Shown here one piece after another: positions 27,487 to 36,403 of a stretch of DNA of 64,000 nt. Numbering within the stretch: the first letter of the stretch is position 1; the number at the start of each line of letters is the position of its first letter. The notes below the pieces were generated by a model. That model was not told the DNA's origin. It did not search any database and saw nothing but the letters and a program-made list of their open reading frames with translations. The position numbers and the translations under genes are program-made. The DNA is from Novipirellula herctigrandis (GTDB lineage Bacteria > Planctomycetota > Planctomycetia > Pirellulales > Pirellulaceae): assembly GCA_007859835.1 (NCBI GenBank), contig SJPJ01000001.1, positions 2,589,257-2,653,256 on the forward strand. The letters are read 5' to 3'.

Positions 27487-28131
27487 TCAACCATCTGACA
27501 ATTCTGGAAATACCGATTCATCCAAATCCATCCGGCTAATGATCGATCGAAGCCGGATTTGAAAATCGCTTTTGAAATTAGCGACTTGCTGTTCACTCAA
27601 TCCAGTCTTTTCGGCTACCTCTTTATTGCCCAACCCGACGACGTACAGCAATTCTACGGATCGTAGTTTGCTCCAACTATTCGTTTTTTTCCACCGGTCG
27701 ATTTGATCCGCAATCGCGCTACGGATCGCTTCACGCTCGATTTGCTTACGCTCAACACTGCGGGCAATCGAACTTGCCATTCGGTCATGCCCCACCCAAT
27801 CGGTGTCGCCCGCATGACTCGAACCGCGACGGTGCATCTGCATCGTCGGACGACGCCCTTCACGGCGCAGATGGTCCGTTAACTTGTAGGCACAAATCGA
27901 AAACAGATAACTCTCCAATCGCTTTGTTCCGTCATAATTTGGCAAACTGATCAAAAAGCCGACGAAAGCATCTTGGACAATATCCTCGCTCGCCGCACGG
28001 TCACGAATCCGGCTATTCACAAACGCTAACAACCGGCCTTCATAGCGATCAATCAATGCTTGCCATGCATCGCCATCGCCTTGGCGAATACGGTCAATCA
28101 GTTCGGCGTCGATATTGGGAGAATCCGTCAT
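27487..28131 (-). CDS. ECF-type RNA polymerase sigma factor
   Basis: A 214-residue sigma-70 family protein. Region 2 covers about residues 15-95 (AWQALIDRYEGRLLAFVNSR, SEDIVQDAFVGFLISLPNYD, LESYLFSICAYKLTDHLRRE). A Gly/Ser/His-rich linker follows, then region 4 near 150-205 with LRSVELLYVVGLGNKEVAEK and TGLSEQQVANFKSDFQIRLR. No anti-sigma gene is adjacent. It is convergent with the CHAT-like gene and is followed by pgl upstream on the same strand (ten bases between the pgl stop and this start), so pgl and this gene may be co-transcribed in the order pgl then sigma. Confidence 0.9.
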   Translation of the reverse strand: MTDSPNIDAELIDRIRQGDGDAWQALIDRYEGRLLAFVNSRIRDRAASEDIVQDAFVGFLISLPNYDGTKRLESYLFSICAYKLTDHLRREGRRPTMQMHRRGSSHAGDTDWVGHDRMASSIARSVERKQIEREAIRSAIADQIDRWKKTNSWSKLRSVELLYVVGLGNKEVAEKTGLSEQQVANFKSDFQIRLRSIISRMDLDESVFPELSDG

Positions 28132-28141
28132 ATAGTGAATA

Positions 28142-28849
28142 CTAACGGACTAGCGAATCAGGGCAAGCGTCCTGAGTAACAAACCAACGTGTTGGGCGAA
28201 TCAATTGGGAGGGGTATTCGTTTGGACGTTGGTTCTCCGAAAACACGTTGGCAAGCGCTGTTTTTTTAGAATCGCCCGCTACCAAAAACCAAATCTCCTT
28301 TCCGGAGTTGATTGCCGGTGCCGTCAACGTGTAGCGGAAGGCATCAAATTTTTCGACCCAATTCTCGACGAACCACCGCGACGATTCATCGATCGCCTTT
28401 GTCCTCGGAAATAGCGATGCGGTATGCGCGTCGTCGCCCATTCCGAGTAACACCAAATCCCAAGCAGGCATCGGTTGATCGGAAAAATGCTCTCGCAGCG
28501 TCCGCTCGTATGCGAGGGCTGCCGATGCAGGATCATCCACGTTCACGGGCACGTTATGAATATTCGCCTGCGGCACCTTCCGTTTGTCAAGAATCGCTTC
28601 ACGGACCATCTTAAAATTGCTATCCGGCGAATCCGAAGGAACATTGCGTTCATCCCCCCAGAACCAATGAATGCGAGTCCAATCGAGATCGCGTTGGGCG
28701 ATCATTTCATACAACCGCTTCGGCGTCGAACCGCCCGATAGCGAAACACGAAAAAGACCGTTTGACGCAATACATTGATTCGCCAAATCGCAAAACGCGT
28801 CAGTTGCGGCTTGGTGCAGGTCCGTGAGTTGGATATAGGGTTTCATCAT
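28142..28849 (-). CDS. pgl: 6-phosphogluconolactonase
   Basis: A 235-residue protein of the SugarP_isomerase/glucosamine-6-phosphate isomerase fold. Diagnostic parts are LSGGSTPKRLYEMIAQ near residue 38, HWFWGDERNVPSDSPDSNFK near 61-80, and LVLLGMGDDAHTASLFP near 131-147, all typical of DevB-type lactonases. It hydrolyses 6-phosphoglucono-delta-lactone in the oxidative pentose phosphate pathway in the cytosol. The start at 28849 is one of two adjacent ATG codons. No zwf or gnd gene is beside it. Confidence 0.93.
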   Translation of the reverse strand: MMKPYIQLTDLHQAATDAFCDLANQCIASNGLFRVSLSGGSTPKRLYEMIAQRDLDWTRIHWFWGDERNVPSDSPDSNFKMVREAILDKRKVPQANIHNVPVNVDDPASAALAYERTLREHFSDQPMPAWDLVLLGMGDDAHTASLFPRTKAIDESSRWFVENWVEKFDAFRYTLTAPAINSGKEIWFLVAGDSKKTALANVFSENQRPNEYPSQLIRPTRWFVTQDACPDSLVR

Positions 28850-28969
28850 GGTTGAGAAAGATTGATCAAGGTTGTTCTCACTGCCACGCTCGCCGCAGCG
28901 TGATTTTTCGGCACTGGACGCCGCGACGCGGAAGCCACCGCAACGGCAAGTTTTTAATGGATGATCGGC

Positions 28970-29827
28970 TCAGAACGATTCTGCTTCACCGGGGAAGCTA
29001 CCCTCGGCGATTGCTTCGCGATACTTGGTTGCCGTTTCACGAAGTGTCACCGTAACATCCGCCATCTTGCGGACAAACTTTGGCGAGTAACCCGACGTCA
29101 ATCCGACGAGATCGTTGGTTACCAACACTTGTCCGGTCGTGGAAGGCCCCGCCCCGATTCCAATCGTTGGTACCTTAACCGCTTCGGTGATCGCCATGCC
29201 AACTTCGACCGAAACACATTCGACTAGAACCGCAAACGCGCCCGCTTTCTCGGCGGCAACGGCATCCGCGACCAAGGTTTCCACTTCACGTTTCACTCGG
29301 TAGCCTCCTTCGACGTGGACGTTCTGTGGCCGAAGTCCCACGTGAGCCATCACGGGAATCCCTGCTGTGACCATCGTTTCGATCCGCTCGGCTTGCTCGG
29401 CACCTCCTTCGAGTTTCACCGCGTGGCAGTTCGTTTCTTTCAGCACGCGAGCACCACATTCGACACTACGAAGAATCGACAATTGGCCTTCGGGGAATGG
29501 CAAATCGACCACAACCATGGCGCGCCGAGCGGCGCGGCCAACCATTTCGGCATGATATAACATTTGATCCATCGTCACCGAAAGCGTCGTTTCATGGCCT
29601 TGGACCACCATTGCCAACGAATCGCCGACTAGCAGAATGTCGATACCCGCTTCGTCCAAAATGGCTGCCGTGGGATAGTCGTAAGCTGTCAACATCGAGA
29701 TCGTTTTGCCACGATCTCGGATCTTTTGAAGTGTCCGCGTGGTTACCCGCGAGATCGGCTTGGGTGGTTTCGGCGCAGATGGTTCTGGCTCAGATGGTTT
29801 CGGCTTGGAGGGCACAGGGTCACTCAT
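28970..29827 (-). CDS. panB: 3-methyl-2-oxobutanoate hydroxymethyltransferase (PanB)
   Basis: A 285-residue enzyme of the pantothenate pathway, which adds a hydroxymethyl group from methylene-tetrahydrofolate to alpha-ketoisovalerate to give ketopantoate. After an unusual roughly 24-residue Ser/Pro/Lys/Glu repeat-like start, the TIM barrel is canonical: SMLTAYDYPTAAILDEAGID, LLVGDSLAMVVQGHETTL, VVVDLPFPEGQLS, VKLEGGAEQ, GIPVMAHVGLRPQ, ECVSVEVG and TIGIGAGPSTTGQVLV. The metal and substrate residues of the family lie in these. The low-complexity N-terminal tail is dispensable for the fold. PanC is not in the window. Confidence 0.94.
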   Translation of the reverse strand: MSDPVPSKPKPSEPEPSAPKPPKPISRVTTRTLQKIRDRGKTISMLTAYDYPTAAILDEAGIDILLVGDSLAMVVQGHETTLSVTMDQMLYHAEMVGRAARRAMVVVDLPFPEGQLSILRSVECGARVLKETNCHAVKLEGGAEQAERIETMVTAGIPVMAHVGLRPQNVHVEGGYRVKREVETLVADAVAAEKAGAFAVLVECVSVEVGMAITEAVKVPTIGIGAGPSTTGQVLVTNDLVGLTSGYSPKFVRKMADVTVTLRETATKYREAIAEGSFPGEAESF

Positions 29828-29941
29828 CAGTGCAAGTTTCGTTCGATTTTCGCAGCTTAGGGAGGCTCACAAGCATTCAAGCTAACCGTACAATTAAGAT
29901 TATCCAAGCCGGGCAAACCTATCCAAGTTGGAAACACCAAA

Positions 29942-30691
29942 ATGTGCAAATGCTTTTCATCGCCGATGCAACCGATATTTGTGTGTCTTCTCACCCTCTT
30001 TATCGCCGCCCCATCCTTCGCTCAGACGCAGCAAACCGGCGCGAACATGGTGACCAACATCAAAGGAAAACTCAAAAGCTTTCAACCGGGCGTATTGACC
30101 GTTACGAAGGACGACGGGACCGATGTCATGGTGCAACTTCCCGATGAATTACCTGCCTTCGTTTTTTCAGCCGAAGCCAAACCTGCATTTATCAGCCGTG
30201 GAATGCTAGTTCGTTTCTCGGGAATGTTTGATTTGGCGGGAAACCCACAAGCACCAATTGAAAAAGTGGAAATCATCCAACCGATTCCAACGAAACAATT
30301 GCGGGGCAGTCAGCAAGAGGACTTTACACCGGGGGTACATGGTGACCGCCACGCCAAAAACAAACCTCCCAAGCCAATCGCAAATTACAAAATTGTCGGT
30401 GTCCCGATGGGAATCATGGGCAACGGAATCATGGCCGTGCAAGCTGGAAAAATGCTAGTACGTGCCCAATTGGCCGAGAACGTGAAATTCCGAATCCGGT
30501 TCAACAACTTGTCCTTAGCGCAACCTGGCGACTCGGTTTCTGTCGCTGGATTCTATCAACCGCCGGATGAAACAAACGTGAAAGCCGAACGAATCACGAT
30601 CACAACCCAACGGGTGTATGGTGACCCCAATTCCATCGATGCCAAGCCGGAGCGAAAATCGCCACGTGATCGCAAAGAAAAAGCAGAGTAG
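29942..30691 (+). CDS. Exported protein of unknown function
   Basis: A 249-residue protein with a signal peptide (QPIFVCLLTLFIAAPSFAQ, to about residue 28); ATG 29966 is a possible alternative start. The mature part looks like two related beta-rich domains: one with GKLKSFQPGVLTVTKDDGTD near 40 and another with MAVQAGKMLVRAQLAENVKF near 165, each followed by a segment on acting as a barrier or valve to solvent that I cannot define. A highly charged tail ends in RKSPRDRKEKAE. It is followed by an in-frame tandem duplication of its last eight codons. It is 114 bp upstream of fhcA on the same strand, but nothing links its function to C1 metabolism. Confidence 0.65.
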   Translation: MCKCFSSPMQPIFVCLLTLFIAAPSFAQTQQTGANMVTNIKGKLKSFQPGVLTVTKDDGTDVMVQLPDELPAFVFSAEAKPAFISRGMLVRFSGMFDLAGNPQAPIEKVEIIQPIPTKQLRGSQQEDFTPGVHGDRHAKNKPPKPIANYKIVGVPMGIMGNGIMAVQAGKMLVRAQLAENVKFRIRFNNLSLAQPGDSVSVAGFYQPPDETNVKAERITITTQRVYGDPNSIDAKPERKSPRDRKEKAE

Positions 30692-30715
30692 GATCGCAAA
30701 GAAAAAGCAGAATAA
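30668..30715 (+). repeat. 24-bp tandem duplication spanning a stop codon
   Basis: Two 24-bp units, 30668-30691 and 30692-30715, match at 22 of 24 positions. The first holds the stop codon TAG of the preceding gene and the second is in the same frame and ends in TAA, so both encode DRKEKAE followed by a stop. Confidence 0.85.
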
Positions 30716-30804
30716 AAGGACAAAGAATCCGAAGCGGCCAGCACAGAGTGAACCGAGCAAACCGACACTGACGTATTCATAAATCGAAATAGCAAACACA
30801 CGCA

Positions 30805-32454
30805 ATGTTAACACGTATCGTCGGTGGCCATCGAATCGACCCTGCCTCGGATCTCGATTCGGTTGGCGATTTGTGGATTAATGACGATCGAATCACGGAT
30901 TCGCCCCTTGGCAAAATCCCGGATCACACGATTGATGCCACAACTTGCATCGTCATGGCCGGGGGCATCGATTTGCACACCCACATCGGTGGTGGGAAAT
31001 TGACGCTAGCTCGAATGCTGCTGCAAGACCAATTCCCACGCGACAGCGAAGCGTTGTGCCCGTTTCTACCAGCAGCCGGTGTTGTCGGCAGTCGCTATCT
31101 CGATATGGGATACACGACTTGCTTTGAACCGGCCGTGATCCCTTGCAACGCACGCGCCGCACATGCTGAAATGGCAGACGTCGCGGGCATCGACACGGGT
31201 GGATATTGTTTGATCGGTAACGATGACTTGCTACTGAGTTTGCTGGCCAAAAACTCACCCCAATTGATCATTAACGACTACGTCGCCTTCATGGTCGCCG
31301 CAACCAAGTGCATTGCCGTAAAGGTCGTCAACCCCGGTGGCATCAGTGCGTTTAAATTCAATGCACGATCCTTCGACGTCGACACGCCGCATCCAAAGTA
31401 CGGTGTAACTCCGTCGACGATCATCCGCCGTTTATGTCGTGCGGTCCATGAAATCGGCTTGGCTCATCCACTACACATTCACTGCAGCAATTTGGGGGTC
31501 CCTGGGAACATCGCATCGACAATTGCAACGATCGAAGCAGCCGACGGCTTGCCAATTCATCTAACACACGCCCAATTCCACTGCTACGGAAACGAGGGGC
31601 CGAACCAAATGTCATCGGCGGCTTCACAATTGGTCGCAGCCATGGAGAAGCACCCCAATGTCACGATCGACGTGGGCCAGGTCATGTTTGGCCAAACCAC
31701 GACAATCAGTGCCGATTCGATGCACCAATTTGCGAACACACGTTATGCCAAACCTCGTAAATCAGCATTGCTGGATATCGAATGCGAAGCGGGTTGTGGT
31801 GTGGTGCCATTTCGCTACCGACGACGTCAATTTGTGCACTCGCTGCAGTGGGCCATCGGATTAGAATTGTTCCTAATGGTCAAAGATCCGAACCGCGTCT
31901 TCCTGACGACCGACCACCCTAACGGAGCACCGTTTACGACCTATCCGCATTTGATCCGTTTACTCTGTGACCGCTCGTTTCGCGAAACGGCGTTGGCGGA
32001 AATCCATCCTGAAGCCCGGGCGGCTAGCCAACTCGCAGGGATGGATCGCGAGTACACGCTCAGCGAAATTGCGACGATGACTCGATCCGCACCCGCCAAC
32101 ATCCTTGGCTTGACTGATCTTGGGCGGCTTTCCAGTGGTGCCACTGCGGACGTGGTCGTTTATGAGAATCATAAAAATGTCGAAAGCATGTTCGCAACGC
32201 CGAAATACGTGATCAAACATGGCCAAACGGTGCGTGGTCCTGGTGCGGTTGATGTGAAAACTCTGGGATCCGTAACTCATACCGCAGACGTTTCTTTCGA
32301 TCCTAACTCGGTCAAACTGCTAGCGGCTCGCTACCGTGAATTTGGAGCAATGGAATTGGAACGTCTGGTCATTAGTGATGATGAGATGGAAGGCGTTCTA
32401 GGGAGTCTGCCACAAAAACAAGCTGCAGTTCGATCGCGAGGCAACTTGGCATGA
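30805..32454 (+). CDS. fhcA: Formylmethanofuran dehydrogenase/hydrolase subunit A
   Basis: A 549-residue amidohydrolase-superfamily protein. The metal site starts with GGIDLHTHIGGGK at about residues 53-65, the form typical of FwdA/FhcA; later segments LPIHLTHAQFHCYGNEGPNQ (near 250) and TTDHPNGAPFTTYPHLI (near 370) are also family-specific. In planctomycetes and methylotrophs the Fhc complex hydrolyses formyl-methanofuran to formate rather than reducing CO2. It overlaps fhcD by four bases (ATGA), so they are translationally coupled. Methanogen homologues are of similar length. Confidence 0.92.
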   Translation: MLTRIVGGHRIDPASDLDSVGDLWINDDRITDSPLGKIPDHTIDATTCIVMAGGIDLHTHIGGGKLTLARMLLQDQFPRDSEALCPFLPAAGVVGSRYLDMGYTTCFEPAVIPCNARAAHAEMADVAGIDTGGYCLIGNDDLLLSLLAKNSPQLIINDYVAFMVAATKCIAVKVVNPGGISAFKFNARSFDVDTPHPKYGVTPSTIIRRLCRAVHEIGLAHPLHIHCSNLGVPGNIASTIATIEAADGLPIHLTHAQFHCYGNEGPNQMSSAASQLVAAMEKHPNVTIDVGQVMFGQTTTISADSMHQFANTRYAKPRKSALLDIECEAGCGVVPFRYRRRQFVHSLQWAIGLELFLMVKDPNRVFLTTDHPNGAPFTTYPHLIRLLCDRSFRETALAEIHPEARAASQLAGMDREYTLSEIATMTRSAPANILGLTDLGRLSSGATADVVVYENHKNVESMFATPKYVIKHGQTVRGPGAVDVKTLGSVTHTADVSFDPNSVKLLAARYREFGAMELERLVISDDEMEGVLGSLPQKQAAVRSRGNLA

Positions 32455-33377
32455 GCGATTCGGTCACGATCAACGGAGTCCAAATTGAGCCAACTTATGC
32501 CGAAGCGTTTGACATGAAGGCGACTCGGCTTGTCGTTACTGCGGACGACCAACAATGGGTGAATGATGCGGTTGCCGCGATGACGGGATTTGGCACCAGC
32601 GTGATCGCATGCGGGATCGAAATCGCTATGGAACAACCGCTCGAGCCTGAGCGAACGCCTGACGGTCGACCGGGAGCGGCGATTCTCGCATTTGCGGTTT
32701 CTAGCAAAGAGATGGAAAAGCAAATCACACGTCGCGCCGGCCAGTGTGTCCTAACGTGCCCCACGTCGGCCCTTTACGCTGGCATCGCTGCAACGACGCC
32801 CAAGTCGCAGCAGCGGATTCCGATTGGAAAGGCTCTTCGTTATTTTGGGGATGGCCACCAAATCAGCAAAGTGATCCAGGGCAGGCGTTTTTGGCGAATT
32901 CCGGTCATGGATGGCGAATTTGTTTGCGACCATGACGTTGCTCAAGTGGATGGGATCGGTGGCGGAAATATTATCCTGCTAGGTCAGAACGTCGATTCAG
33001 TCACCCGAGGCTGCCGCGCGGCTGTTAAAGCGATGCGAAACGTCCCTAGTGTGATCATGCCATTCCCAGGCGGTGTGACGCGAAGCGGTTCCAAAGTAGG
33101 TTCAAAATACGCCACACTCTTTGCATCGACCAATGACGCGTATTGCCCAACGCTACGTGAAACCAGTCCCGCCTCGCTTCTACGCGACGCTGAGACGGTG
33201 GCAATGGAAATTGTCATCGACGGCTTGTCCGATGCTGCGATTCGTGACGCCATGCGAGCAGGCATTTTTGCAGCATGCCAAAGCAACGAAGATGGCACAC
33301 TGAGGCGCATCACCGCAGGAAATTTTGGTGGAAATTTGGGAAGACACCACTATCATTTGATCGAGGTGATTGGATGA
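32451..33377 (+). CDS. fhcD: Formylmethanofuran-tetrahydromethanopterin formyltransferase
   Basis: A 308-residue formyltransferase (Ftr/FhcD). The start MSDSVTINGVQIEPTYAEAF is highly characteristic, and RAGQCVLTCPTSALYAGI near 88 and IPVMDGEFVCDHDVAQVDGI near 148 also match the family. It moves the formyl group between tetrahydromethanopterin N5 and methanofuran. It is overlapped at both ends by ATGA junctions, with fhcA upstream and fhcC downstream, in the order A-D-C. Methylotrophic proteobacteria have C-D-A-B, so the order differs. The gene is cytosolic and part of the linear formaldehyde/C1 oxidation route. Confidence 0.94.
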   Translation: MSDSVTINGVQIEPTYAEAFDMKATRLVVTADDQQWVNDAVAAMTGFGTSVIACGIEIAMEQPLEPERTPDGRPGAAILAFAVSSKEMEKQITRRAGQCVLTCPTSALYAGIAATTPKSQQRIPIGKALRYFGDGHQISKVIQGRRFWRIPVMDGEFVCDHDVAQVDGIGGGNIILLGQNVDSVTRGCRAAVKAMRNVPSVIMPFPGGVTRSGSKVGSKYATLFASTNDAYCPTLRETSPASLLRDAETVAMEIVIDGLSDAAIRDAMRAGIFAACQSNEDGTLRRITAGNFGGNLGRHHYHLIEVIG

Positions 33378-34117
33378 ATGGATGGACGTTTGAACTGAAA
33401 CCGAAAGTCGAAAAGGATGTCGATGCATCACCAATCCATTTGGACACTTTCAAGGGCAAAGCGATTGATGAAGTGAGGGCGATTCCACTGTCGATTGGCA
33501 AAGAAATTTGCTCGATAGGTGACCTGTTCTTGGTCAAGAAATCGAACCAGAATAATACGATCCGGCTCGAGGGCGACCTTTCCCACTTTCATCACATTGC
33601 ATCGGCACAGCAACGCGGCCAGACAATCGTATGTGGCGATGTCGGTGATTATTTGGCAGCACCAACGGGTGCTCGACGAGCGGGCATGTCGGGCGGCCGG
33701 CTAATCGTCAGCGGATCCGCGGGCGACGCCGTGGGCCATCGAATGCGTCGGGGTGAAATCGCAATCAACGGATCGGTAGGCAATCTCTTAGCTGCACACA
33801 TGGTCGCCGGTACGATCATCGTAGCGGGCGAGGTTGGAAGAAACTGCGGCTATGCGATGCGTCGGGGCACGCTGTGCCTATCGAAGCTTCCCGATTTGTG
33901 CCCTAAACGGTTTGGCAAGCCCACCCAATTTCAAACGGCTTTCTTTTCGCTGATGCAAAAACAATGGCAGGAAGAATTGCAGACGCTCGGTAGCGTTGGA
34001 GTCGACCTCAGCGAGATTACCAGATTACTCGACCAGATTAGGGAAACCCACTTTGCGTCGGTTCGCGGTGACTTCGCAGTCGGCGGCCAAGGCGAAATGA
34101 TTGTGTTGCGATACTAA
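33374..34117 (+). CDS. fhcC: Formylmethanofuran dehydrogenase/hydrolase subunit C
   Basis: A 247-residue protein of the FwdC/GltS-C-type beta-helix fold. The right-handed helix shows as repeated Gly-containing turns from about residue 70 to 175: GDLSHFHHIASAQQRGQTIV, GDVGDYLAAPTGARRAGMSG, GSAGDAVGHRMRRGEIAING and GEVGRNCGYAMRRGTLCL. The start at 33374 overlaps the fhcD stop (ATGA); it reads MNGWTFELKP. A C-terminal segment of about 60 residues follows the helix. FhcC is a structural subunit of the Fhc complex. No fhcB gene follows; the next gene is convergent. Confidence 0.92.
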   Translation: MNGWTFELKPKVEKDVDASPIHLDTFKGKAIDEVRAIPLSIGKEICSIGDLFLVKKSNQNNTIRLEGDLSHFHHIASAQQRGQTIVCGDVGDYLAAPTGARRAGMSGGRLIVSGSAGDAVGHRMRRGEIAINGSVGNLLAAHMVAGTIIVAGEVGRNCGYAMRRGTLCLSKLPDLCPKRFGKPTQFQTAFFSLMQKQWQEELQTLGSVGVDLSEITRLLDQIRETHFASVRGDFAVGGQGEMIVLRY

Positions 34118-34287
34118 ACACGAATGCCTCGATCGCAACACTTCTATTTGCCAACGCCACAAAACCTCCGGATTGAAACGAGTGCTTTGTCGACAATCCG
34201 TTTCGGATTTGCCCGCGACCGTAAAACCGAAACTGGACACAGCATCGAAAATCATGACGAGAACAAAAACATCTCCTAATGCCAATA

Positions 34288-35571
34288 CTAGATCCCAGTG
34301 TCCGCTTGGGAATCAGATTCGGTATCGCTTCCCTTATCTGCTGGCTGCTTGCCCGCTGGCCCATCGGCTGGCCCATCGGCTGGCTTGATCGGTTCGGCTA
34401 AAGTCGGTTGGCCGGTCTTGTCTGTTGCCGGCAACGAGTCCTCATGATCATTATGCGCACCAGCGTTGGTTTGCGGGTCGGGCTCTGGGGCGGGCAACGT
34501 CGATGGTTCGGAATCGTCACGCTCAGTGGGTTGGCTTTGAGTCTGCTTGCTTGGCGTTTGGGCGCTTGGTTGGCTATAAAAACTCGCGGCAGAATCCACA
34601 CGCAAATGCAATTGGTGACGTGTCTCGGCGAAACCAGCCAAAGTGGAAATCCAACCAAGCTCGGGATTGGAAACGACTCCGTCGTAATTTGCCACCAATG
34701 ATGCGAGCAGATCGGAAGGAGGAGACCCCGCGTCAACCCAATCCACGATCTTCCGGGGAGCCAAATAGTTCGCCCAACCCTCGCCCTCGTCTCCCATGGC
34801 CGCCAAACCATCAACTAATTGGGCCGCCGATCGCGCGAGTGTCGTATCCGAGACGTGAGGATTCATTCCACCTTGAGGATAAATTGGCGGATAAATCGCT
34901 TCGCCAGGGACACCGCTACCGTTAACCGGACCGGCCCATTGCGGATAATCCGCAGAGAAATCGGGTCCAGGACGGGGAACGGCCGAAGCGATCACGTCGC
35001 CGGAGTAGTTCGGATAGTTGTAATCAGGCGTATTATCGGGATAGTCGTATTCAGGGTAACTGTACCCTGGGACTCGATGCGACGGATCGCCGTAGCTTGG
35101 GTAGATCCCATCATCAGAATAGCCATATTCGCGATCGACGTAGTCGCGAGGAATCACCGGTGCAAAACGGTCATAGTACGGCGAATAAGGACCGTAACTG
35201 AAGCCGATCCCAGGGCCTGTGAAGGGCGTCGTTGGATAGGGAGTCGGATAAGGAGCTAGAAAGGGGGGTGGAAAGGGAGCACCAAACGGGCCTCGCACTC
35301 GCGCAGCCCCCCAAGGAGCGACGTCAACGCCGACAAACGGACCTCGAACCTGGACTCCGCCGAAAGTGCCGATTCGAACCCTTTGAGCCGAGACATCCGA
35401 CGCAAATGTGCCCAGCAAGCACAATCCCGCGACGGCAAAGCTCGCGGCCTTCAGTGCTGCGGCCTTCAGTGCTGCGGCCTTCAGTGCTGCGGCCTTCAGT
35501 GCTGCGGCCTGTTGTGCTGCGGTACGACCAAGTAGTGAAAATACCGAGTGGAGCGAGAGGTTTTGGATCAT
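34288..35571 (-). CDS. Exported Pro/Tyr-rich protein with pentapeptide repeat in the signal peptide
   Basis: A 427-residue protein of unknown function. The N terminus holds an unusual leader: AALKA repeated from about residue 22 to 42, followed by the hydrophobic SFAVAGLCLLGTFASDVSAQ and a probable cleavage site near residue 63. The next roughly 140 residues are Gly, Pro and Tyr rich (RVRGPFGAPFPPPFLAPYPT, SYPEYDYPDNTPDYNYPNYS) and look disordered. A folded segment of about 80 residues follows (LARSAAQLVDGLAAMGDEGE, APRKIVDWVDAGSPPSDLLA). The final 90 residues are an acidic Ser/Thr/Pro/Gln tail. It is probably an envelope or surface protein. It is convergent with fhcC. Confidence 0.75.
   Translation of the reverse strand: MIQNLSLHSVFSLLGRTAAQQAAALKAAALKAAALKAAALKAASFAVAGLCLLGTFASDVSAQRVRIGTFGGVQVRGPFVGVDVAPWGAARVRGPFGAPFPPPFLAPYPTPYPTTPFTGPGIGFSYGPYSPYYDRFAPVIPRDYVDREYGYSDDGIYPSYGDPSHRVPGYSYPEYDYPDNTPDYNYPNYSGDVIASAVPRPGPDFSADYPQWAGPVNGSGVPGEAIYPPIYPQGGMNPHVSDTTLARSAAQLVDGLAAMGDEGEGWANYLAPRKIVDWVDAGSPPSDLLASLVANYDGVVSNPELGWISTLAGFAETRHQLHLRVDSAASFYSQPSAQTPSKQTQSQPTERDDSEPSTLPAPEPDPQTNAGAHNDHEDSLPATDKTGQPTLAEPIKPADGPADGPAGKQPADKGSDTESDSQADTGI
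35444..35518. repeat. 15-bp tandem repeat coding for AALKA
   Basis: Four identical copies of GCGGCCTTCAGTGCT (35444-35503) and one diverged copy (35504-35518). On the minus strand each encodes a five-residue Ala/Leu/Lys unit, so copy number changes would keep the frame of the exported protein. Confidence 0.92.
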
Positions 35572-35683
35572 AGATTTCTTTCCGTTCTGGTCGGAGACGG
35601 ACGCGATTGAGGGTTCAAAAGGTTCAAACAGGGTAAGGTAGACACACTATTCTAATCGCGCATTCCAATAGAAAACGGTAAGG

Positions 35684-35890
35684 TTAGGCAGTTTTTCGTA
35701 AGCGTTTCTTGGGCTCGGCCGGCCATTCTTTCGCCAGATAGCCTAACGGAGTCGCCCCATCGAGGGCCCAGATCCACTTTTTTGCAGCTTCGCTACGCCG
35801 AATCCCACGGAAGCTATTGACAGAATACAGTGGAAACGGATACTTGCCCCTTCTCAATTGCTCCAAGAAACGACGTAGTAAAATCCACAA
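35684..35890 (-). CDS. Possible small basic protein (uncertain)
   Basis: A 68-codon open frame rich in Arg, Lys and Trp (for example [20 protein letters not shown] near residues 38-57) ending in RKTA. Codon choice in the last half looks natural, but it starts eight bases from rpsL on the opposite strand and overlaps a good rpsL promoter candidate. It may be a remnant of a longer gene or chance. I recognise no family. Confidence 0.2.
   Translation of the reverse strand: MWILLRRFLEQLRRGKYPFPLYSVNSFRGIRRSEAAKKWIWALDGATPLGYLAKEWPAEPKKRLRKTA
35817..35844 (+). promoter_or_regulatory. Candidate sigma-70 promoter of rpsL
   Basis: TTGACA at 35817-35822 matches the -35 consensus exactly and GATACT at 35839-35844 matches four of six -10 positions, with a 16-base spacer. 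The predicted start site is about 45 bases upstream of rpsL. Confidence 0.45.
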
Positions 35891-35898
35891 AACCTTCT

Positions 35899-36264
35899 AT
35901 GCCAACGATTAATCAACTCGTCCGCAAGCGACGAAAACTGAAAAAGAGCCAAAGCAAGTCGCCTGTACTTGAGAAATGCCCTCAAAAACAGGGTGTTTGC
36001 TTGCAAGTGCGTACGATGACCCCGAAGAAGCCAAACTCGGCGCTGCGGAAGATCTCACGTGTACGTTTGAGCAACGGTAAAGAAGTCACCGTTTATATTC
36101 CTGGTGAAGGCCACAACCTTCAAGAGCACTCGATCGTGTTGGTACGCGGTGGCCGTGTTCGCGACTTGCCAGGGGTTCGCTACCAAGTCGTTCGCGGATC
36201 TCGCGACGCATTGGGCGTCGAAGGACGCAAACAATCGCGAAGCCGCTACGGTGCGAAGAAATAG
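35899..36264 (+). CDS. rpsL: 30S ribosomal protein S12
   Basis: A 121-residue protein, usual bacterial S12 length. It starts [13 protein letters not shown], holds the decoding-loop signature [14 protein letters not shown] with the streptomycin-determinant lysine (PKKPNS, near residue 43), and ends in [14 protein letters not shown]12 sits at the decoding centre of the small subunit. It leads rpsG and fusA in the usual str order, 139 bp ahead of rpsG. I chose ATG 35899; longer in-frame extension is not S12-like. Confidence 0.98.
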   Translation: MPTINQLVRKRRKLKKSQSKSPVLEKCPQKQGVCLQVRTMTPKKPNSALRKISRVRLSNGKEVTVYIPGEGHNLQEHSIVLVRGGRVRDLPGVRYQVVRGSRDALGVEGRKQSRSRYGAKK

Positions 36265-36403
36265 TTTTTCGCGAAATTGTCGCGACGATCTTTCGCCTCG
36301 GCGTTTCGAGCAATCCATCATTTGATCCATTTCACCGCTTTCGTTGCCAAATCCTATCGTGTCGGTTTGGCCTCGACCCAAAACGGAATAGCCAAAATTA
36401 ATT

